From Brugia malayi (taxonomy: Eukaryota; Nematoda; Chromadorea; Rhabditida; Onchocercidae): a stretch of 64,000 nt of DNA. The notes under the pieces were generated by a model that had not been told where the DNA came from, searched no databases, and saw only the letters and a list, made by a program, of their open reading frames with translations. The translations under genes and the position numbers were made by a program. The stretch spans positions 1,054,001 through 1,118,000 of the forward strand of contig NW_025062478.1 of assembly GCF_000002995.4 (NCBI RefSeq). Direction: 5' to 3'. Positions 59,371-64,000 of this stretch are shown piece after piece (the first letter of the stretch is position 1; each line of letters begins with the position of its first letter).

Positions 59371-62358
59371 TTTATTGTTATTATATAGTTATAAGAGTTC
59401 AAAATTTTGCTAAAGTAATTTCTATTTCAATTGAAAGTAAAATTTGAAGGCACATTAATTTTTTATTTTATTATATAAAATTTTGCAAAATTATTTAAAC
59501 AAATGAAAATCATGTAAAAAAAAAAGATGATAATTGTTTAAAATACTTTTAAAACTAATTGTCCTATGTTGGTATTTAAATATTTATGTTATTTCCTTTT
59601 TCTTCTTTACTTTATCATCACTGAAAATAATCAAAAAAAAAAAAAAAAAAACATTATAAATAAATCAAATAAATCTAAATCCAAAGAAGAAAATTACTTG
59701 TAAAATATGCGGCAGCTTGTAATAACACATTTTGTACAATTGTTGCATTAAATTTTATTGCATTCAAAAGCAGATGGTCATCAATTCATTTCCTGATGCA
59801 ATCAACCGTTTCTTTCTTCCGTCCTTTTCATTTCTCTCTCAATGTACTCACTTTTTAATCAGTCATCATTTTTACCACTGATTACAATCATTTAACTTTT
59901 GAACACAAATAGACAGCTGCAAATGAATAAATAAATAAATATACAAAAAAAAAAAAAAAAAACTTTTATTACATTTTTATTACCTGGATTTTACCTTTAT
60001 TTAGCATTGTAAATTAATAAATTTGATTGTTGTATAATATTGAAATTATGTATTGTATTATTTAACAAAAATTATAGATTCGATAAGATTAATGTATAAA
60101 ATATTAATTTACTAATGAAACTTTATGAAAAAAAGTTTTTTTTTTTTTTTCAAATTTGAATTTAACAATATTATTTTTGATTTTATGTATTCCTAAATTT
60201 ACATAATGTATTAGTCATTAACTTGATAGTTTTTCTTTTTGTTATCAATATTTGTCGATCAGATTTTCTCAGATTTTGTTCCAAATTTTGTTTTTCTAAA
60301 TTTTAAATTCTTTAATTTTAATCTGATTAAAAATGAATGAAAAATGATAATAAATATATGATATTTAGTCTAGAACATTTCAATAGGCAAAACGGTTAGT
60401 ACTCCTGTTGCTATCATTGCTCTCCGGAATTATTCCTGATCTGTATTCTTTTCTGGTCATTACAAATAATCAGTGTATTGTTCAGTTAATCAATATCGAT
60501 ATTATATTACGAAGCAAGCATTAATTTCAACTAATCAATCGATTTCATTCTTCGGAATTATGTTTAATTTTTGGATTACAAAACTTTTATTCTTTTTTTT
60601 TTGGTTCACAAAATAATCATAGTGACAAAATAAATACGTATAGCTGTGACCAAATTTGAAAAATAAACAAATAAATACTTATAGTAATTATTTTTTTTAA
60701 AAAAAAGCACAAAATTTTATTTTCTTTCTTATACTCATAAAAAGAAAGTATAACAATACTTTTGGGATTATTAATGCTAATAGCTTATTTAGCACATCCT
60801 TAAAATTATATATTTCTTGAAATTTTGATTTTAAATAATAAATTGACAACATAAAATAGTTCGCTAGTGCTTTTTTCAGTAATATTTGCATATTTTAATT
60901 GCGATTATATTATCAAATAAATATTAAATTAATATCCACTGTAAGTATAAACAATAATTATTTCATTCTGAAACATTAACAGAAAATGCTTTGCTAATAA
61001 AATATTATCAAACAACTGATCTAATTTATTAGTCTATCTTTTTCTTTTTTTTTTTTTTCTTTTAGCAAAATCTCCTTTTGATTGTGAAAATATCAATCAT
61101 AGCATAACATAAACAAAATTAATTAATCAAATATAATAAAACAAAAGTGTATTAATTAATCAAATGTAAAAAACAAAAAACAAAATATCATTAATTATTC
61201 AAATGTCAGTTGTAATCAAACTATTATCATCACACACACACTGATACATCTGTTTCCAATTTGAAATTATTGTTTGATAGTGCAAAGAAGCCTAATTGTA
61301 TGGCCTATTGTTAATACAACAAAATGTATTTAACTGGGGACATGACCTTCATGACATGCGACACTCGACCTAACACCGTATGGTTGCTTTTATAGATTTA
61401 CCTCTGCCATATGTTTGGAATTTTTTTACAATATTATTTTAAATAAAAATTAATTGAGGAAATAATAAATAAAGAAATAAAATTAGTTAAGTAATTATTA
61501 ATTACTTCAAGTTCACTTCGAAACAATTACATATATAATAAAAAAAAATGAATTTAATTAATTCTTAGAAAATAATGAAAAGAAAAAAAAAAAAAGAAAT
61601 ACTATGTTTTAGGAAAAAATGATAAGTAATTATCATTTCCTCAGATAATTTCAGCAATTCTAACTTTTTATTAACGATTAAATAATTTAATAATTTTTAT
61701 TTTTTAAAAATCTAAATTTAAATTTAAAATTTAAAAATCAATTTTGATTTTATTTTTGTTTGAAACAATTTTAATTGTTCTGAAAACTAAATGCTATACT
61801 ACGGATTAAATGTAGTTTACATATATGTTATTAGCAAGTATCAACATTTCTCATCAAAAGATATTAATAAATAATTTATTTTAAAATAGTACAAATTATT
61901 TTTTAATCAATTAAACAATTACAGCAAATATTTTTGATATCCAATATTGAACATTTGAAAAATCATCCATTCCTTTTTTTTTTCTTTTTTTTTTTTTTTT
62001 TTGATTTCTTTTAACAAAATTACAAAATATCAAAAGTCAAAGGAATTTAAGTCAAATTTTTATAAGCAATTATTTTACTATTTCTTATCACTATTGTTAT
62101 CAGGCAAATTTTTATTAAACTATAATTATTATTACTATTATTATTATTATTATTATTTAATATTATCACTATTATAAGCTTATTTAATGTGATATTTTTT
62201 AATTTCTAATTATTTTACATTGCAATATTTCAAAGGAAGGAAAGAATACTTTGAAATGAAATCAATAATCAATCAATCAATCATCAAATTATTATCCATC
62301 TATCTGGTTTCATCACTTGACATTGATATCATAATGTATCCAGGAATTTTGGTACAAT

Positions 62359-62523
62359 AAGTGGCACCTCTTCATCATTTCTGTTCTTAACGATGACAGT
62401 ACCACTTCAAAATATCACAGCTGCGGGGCGGAGTTGTCGGTGCTATATGTTTGGCGATCGTCGTTATCGGTCATTAAAATCATCCATGGTTTAGCACCAT
62501 CAAAAAAGGAAGAGGTGGTACTT
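62359..62523. other. GC-rich island bounded by inverted 15-mers
   Basis: AAGTGGCACCTCTTC at 62359-62373 and GAAGAGGTGGTACTT at 62509-62523 are inverted repeats matching at 13 of 15 positions. The enclosed segment has GCTGCGGGGCGGAG and GGCGATCGTCG, far more GC than its surroundings. A plus-strand frame runs open across it. It could be a small foldback element, a structured RNA or an exon; nothing identifies which. Confidence 0.4.
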
Positions 62524-64000
62524 TTTTTTTTTTTTTTTTTTTTTCAAATATTCAATCAAACATCTAACAACTTAGCTTGTTGCTTTCCATTCCTCTGAAA
62601 TTGATTTCAATTATTTTTTTATCAAATATTTTTGCAGCAGATAATCATTATCAGTAAACGTTTGCTTAATGCTATTGACGAATAGTGATCGAATTCTTCG
62701 CCTCATTACATTTATACTATCGATGGTATAACTTTTTACTTATTTATTTACTACTTAATGAAATATGTTAGTTTAATCATTGAAATTTAATCATTAATCA
62801 ATACTTTTTTAAATGATTACGGTAATCAGATTATTTTCTTTCATGATTGTAATATTTTTATAGTCAATCGTATAATTGCATAGATTTTGTTACAAAAAAA
62901 AAAGCTCAAAATGTTTCGAGTTAATAATAATAATAATATTAATATTGATAATAAATAATAATAATGACAATAATTAATAGCAATAAATAATAATAATAAA
63001 TCATATGACATGTTAACTACTTATAATTTTTTAATTATAATCAGTTTGTTTCTACATTTCAACAAAAAAATTTGAAGTTCGAAGTGAATTGAGAGCGATT
63101 AAAATTTCGAAGAATTATAAATTTAATGCAAAAATAATAATTCTTTTCTATATTGTTTTTTAAACTAACAAAAACAAAAGCAAATTTTGAGCATCTAATA
63201 AATTAAAGTATAAAATAATGATTAGAATCGAGAAATGTAGTAGTATTATTTAATTTTAATTACTTCTCAAACATTTTGAAACAGATAATTGTTTGTTAAT
63301 ATCATTGTTTTCTTTAAAAGATAATAAATAGTAAAAATCATTAACTTCTGATTAACTTAAATAAAAAAAAAAAGTCTGTTATCTTAATATAATTTGGTTT
63401 CATTTATTTTTCTGTTTTTCGAAGTAAATGAAATAATTGAAATTTTGATTGATATTCAGAATAACATAATAATTTTGTGACGATCATATGTAAAATTTTA
63501 AATAATTTAGATAATGTTAATTATTAATTCTGAAAATTTTATGAAAGTAGAAATTTTACTTAAATAAAATTGCACTGAATGATAAATTCTTATATATTTT
63601 CGTATAAAAAATTTCGTATATAATAAATTTTTTGCTCTTTAGAAGGAAATATCTAGACTTCTTTCTTTTTTTTTATCTAAATTTTTTTATTTCTAAAATT
63701 TTAAATTTTAATAATATCAATTTTAATTTCAGGCTAATTTTTATCGTATTAATTGTTTCATTTCAAAAAATTTTCACATTTTTTCTTTTAAAATTTAAAA
63801 TTATCAAATTTTAAACTTTTGATACTTAGAATTCTAATCGATAAATTTATTTTCTTTTTTTCTTTTTCTTTGCTATAAATCAGAAAAAAAAAATCAAAAA
63901 TGCATACTTTTCTTAAGTACTTCAATGATACTTCATTTTATTCGGTCATATACGATCAGTAAAAGAATACAACAAAAGTTGGTGACGAAAAAAAAAAAAA

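Larger units (their letters stand above)
57916..64000. other. Upstream interval without confident genes
   Basis: The part nearest the HMG-box gene (to about 59160) is less AT-rich and lacks homopolymers, as would suit a promoter or an untranslated upstream exon. Beyond it lie a 31-bp repeat field, then AT-rich sequence with two GC-richer islands at 61330-61420 and 62340-62525. A 55-codon open stretch at about 59699-59875 (+) has no recognisable domain. Confidence 0.5.

Noticed and set aside
1..64000. tRNA, rRNA and spliced-leader RNA genes
   Set aside because: No stretch shows the tRNA A/B box pattern with a cloverleaf, rRNA-like sequence, or a recognisable nematode spliced-leader motif; a covariance-model search would be needed to exclude diverged copies.

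Overview
The window looks like nuclear DNA of a nematode. It is extremely AT-rich, full of long A and T homopolymers and tandem repeats, and its few genes are split into short exons. Splice acceptors are of the compact TTTTCAG / TTTTAG type, without a long separate polypyrimidine tract. The recognisable proteins are animal proteins: HMG-CoA synthase, a UPF0046/MPPED phosphoesterase, a GPI-anchored Ly6-type protein and a tandem HMG-box protein. The lineage is an inference; I cannot name the species.

Layout. 1-4 kb (minus strand): the last two exons of an unidentified lysine-rich protein (3070-3995), followed downstream by a tentative small membrane-protein gene (1660-2753). 4-9.8 kb: no gene, several minisatellites. 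9.9-15.4 kb (minus): a seven-exon gene for a secreted protein with three cysteine-rich Ly6-like units and a C-terminal GPI-anchor signal; a 69-71 bp minisatellite in its fifth intron runs up to and over the splice donor. 15.4-31.3 kb: a gene desert with simple repeats. 31.3-33.2 kb (minus): a five-exon gene for an unidentified 169-residue single-pass membrane protein. 35.3-39.0 kb (plus): a complete ten-exon HMG-CoA synthase, head-to-head with the previous gene. 40.0-43.2 kb (minus): a five-exon MPPED-type metallophosphoesterase, tail-to-tail with HMG-CoA synthase. 43.2-54.6 kb: repeats only. 54.7-57.9 kb (minus): a nine-exon gene for a 342-residue protein with two HMG boxes and UBF-like features. 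58-64 kb: no confident gene, but a few GC-richer islands.

I reconstructed exons by hand from reading frame, GT/GC-AG junctions and phase continuity. In the five well-supported genes (Ly6, small membrane protein, synthase, phosphoesterase, HMG-box) every join keeps frame from start to stop codon. Two introns, one in HMG-CoA synthase and one in the 169-residue gene, appear to use GC rather than GT donors. The genes do not form an obvious pathway. HMG-CoA synthase makes mevalonate precursors; the phosphoesterase, the HMG-box factor and the Ly6 protein are independent neighbours. There is no sign of bacterial genes, CRISPR arrays or intact transposons.
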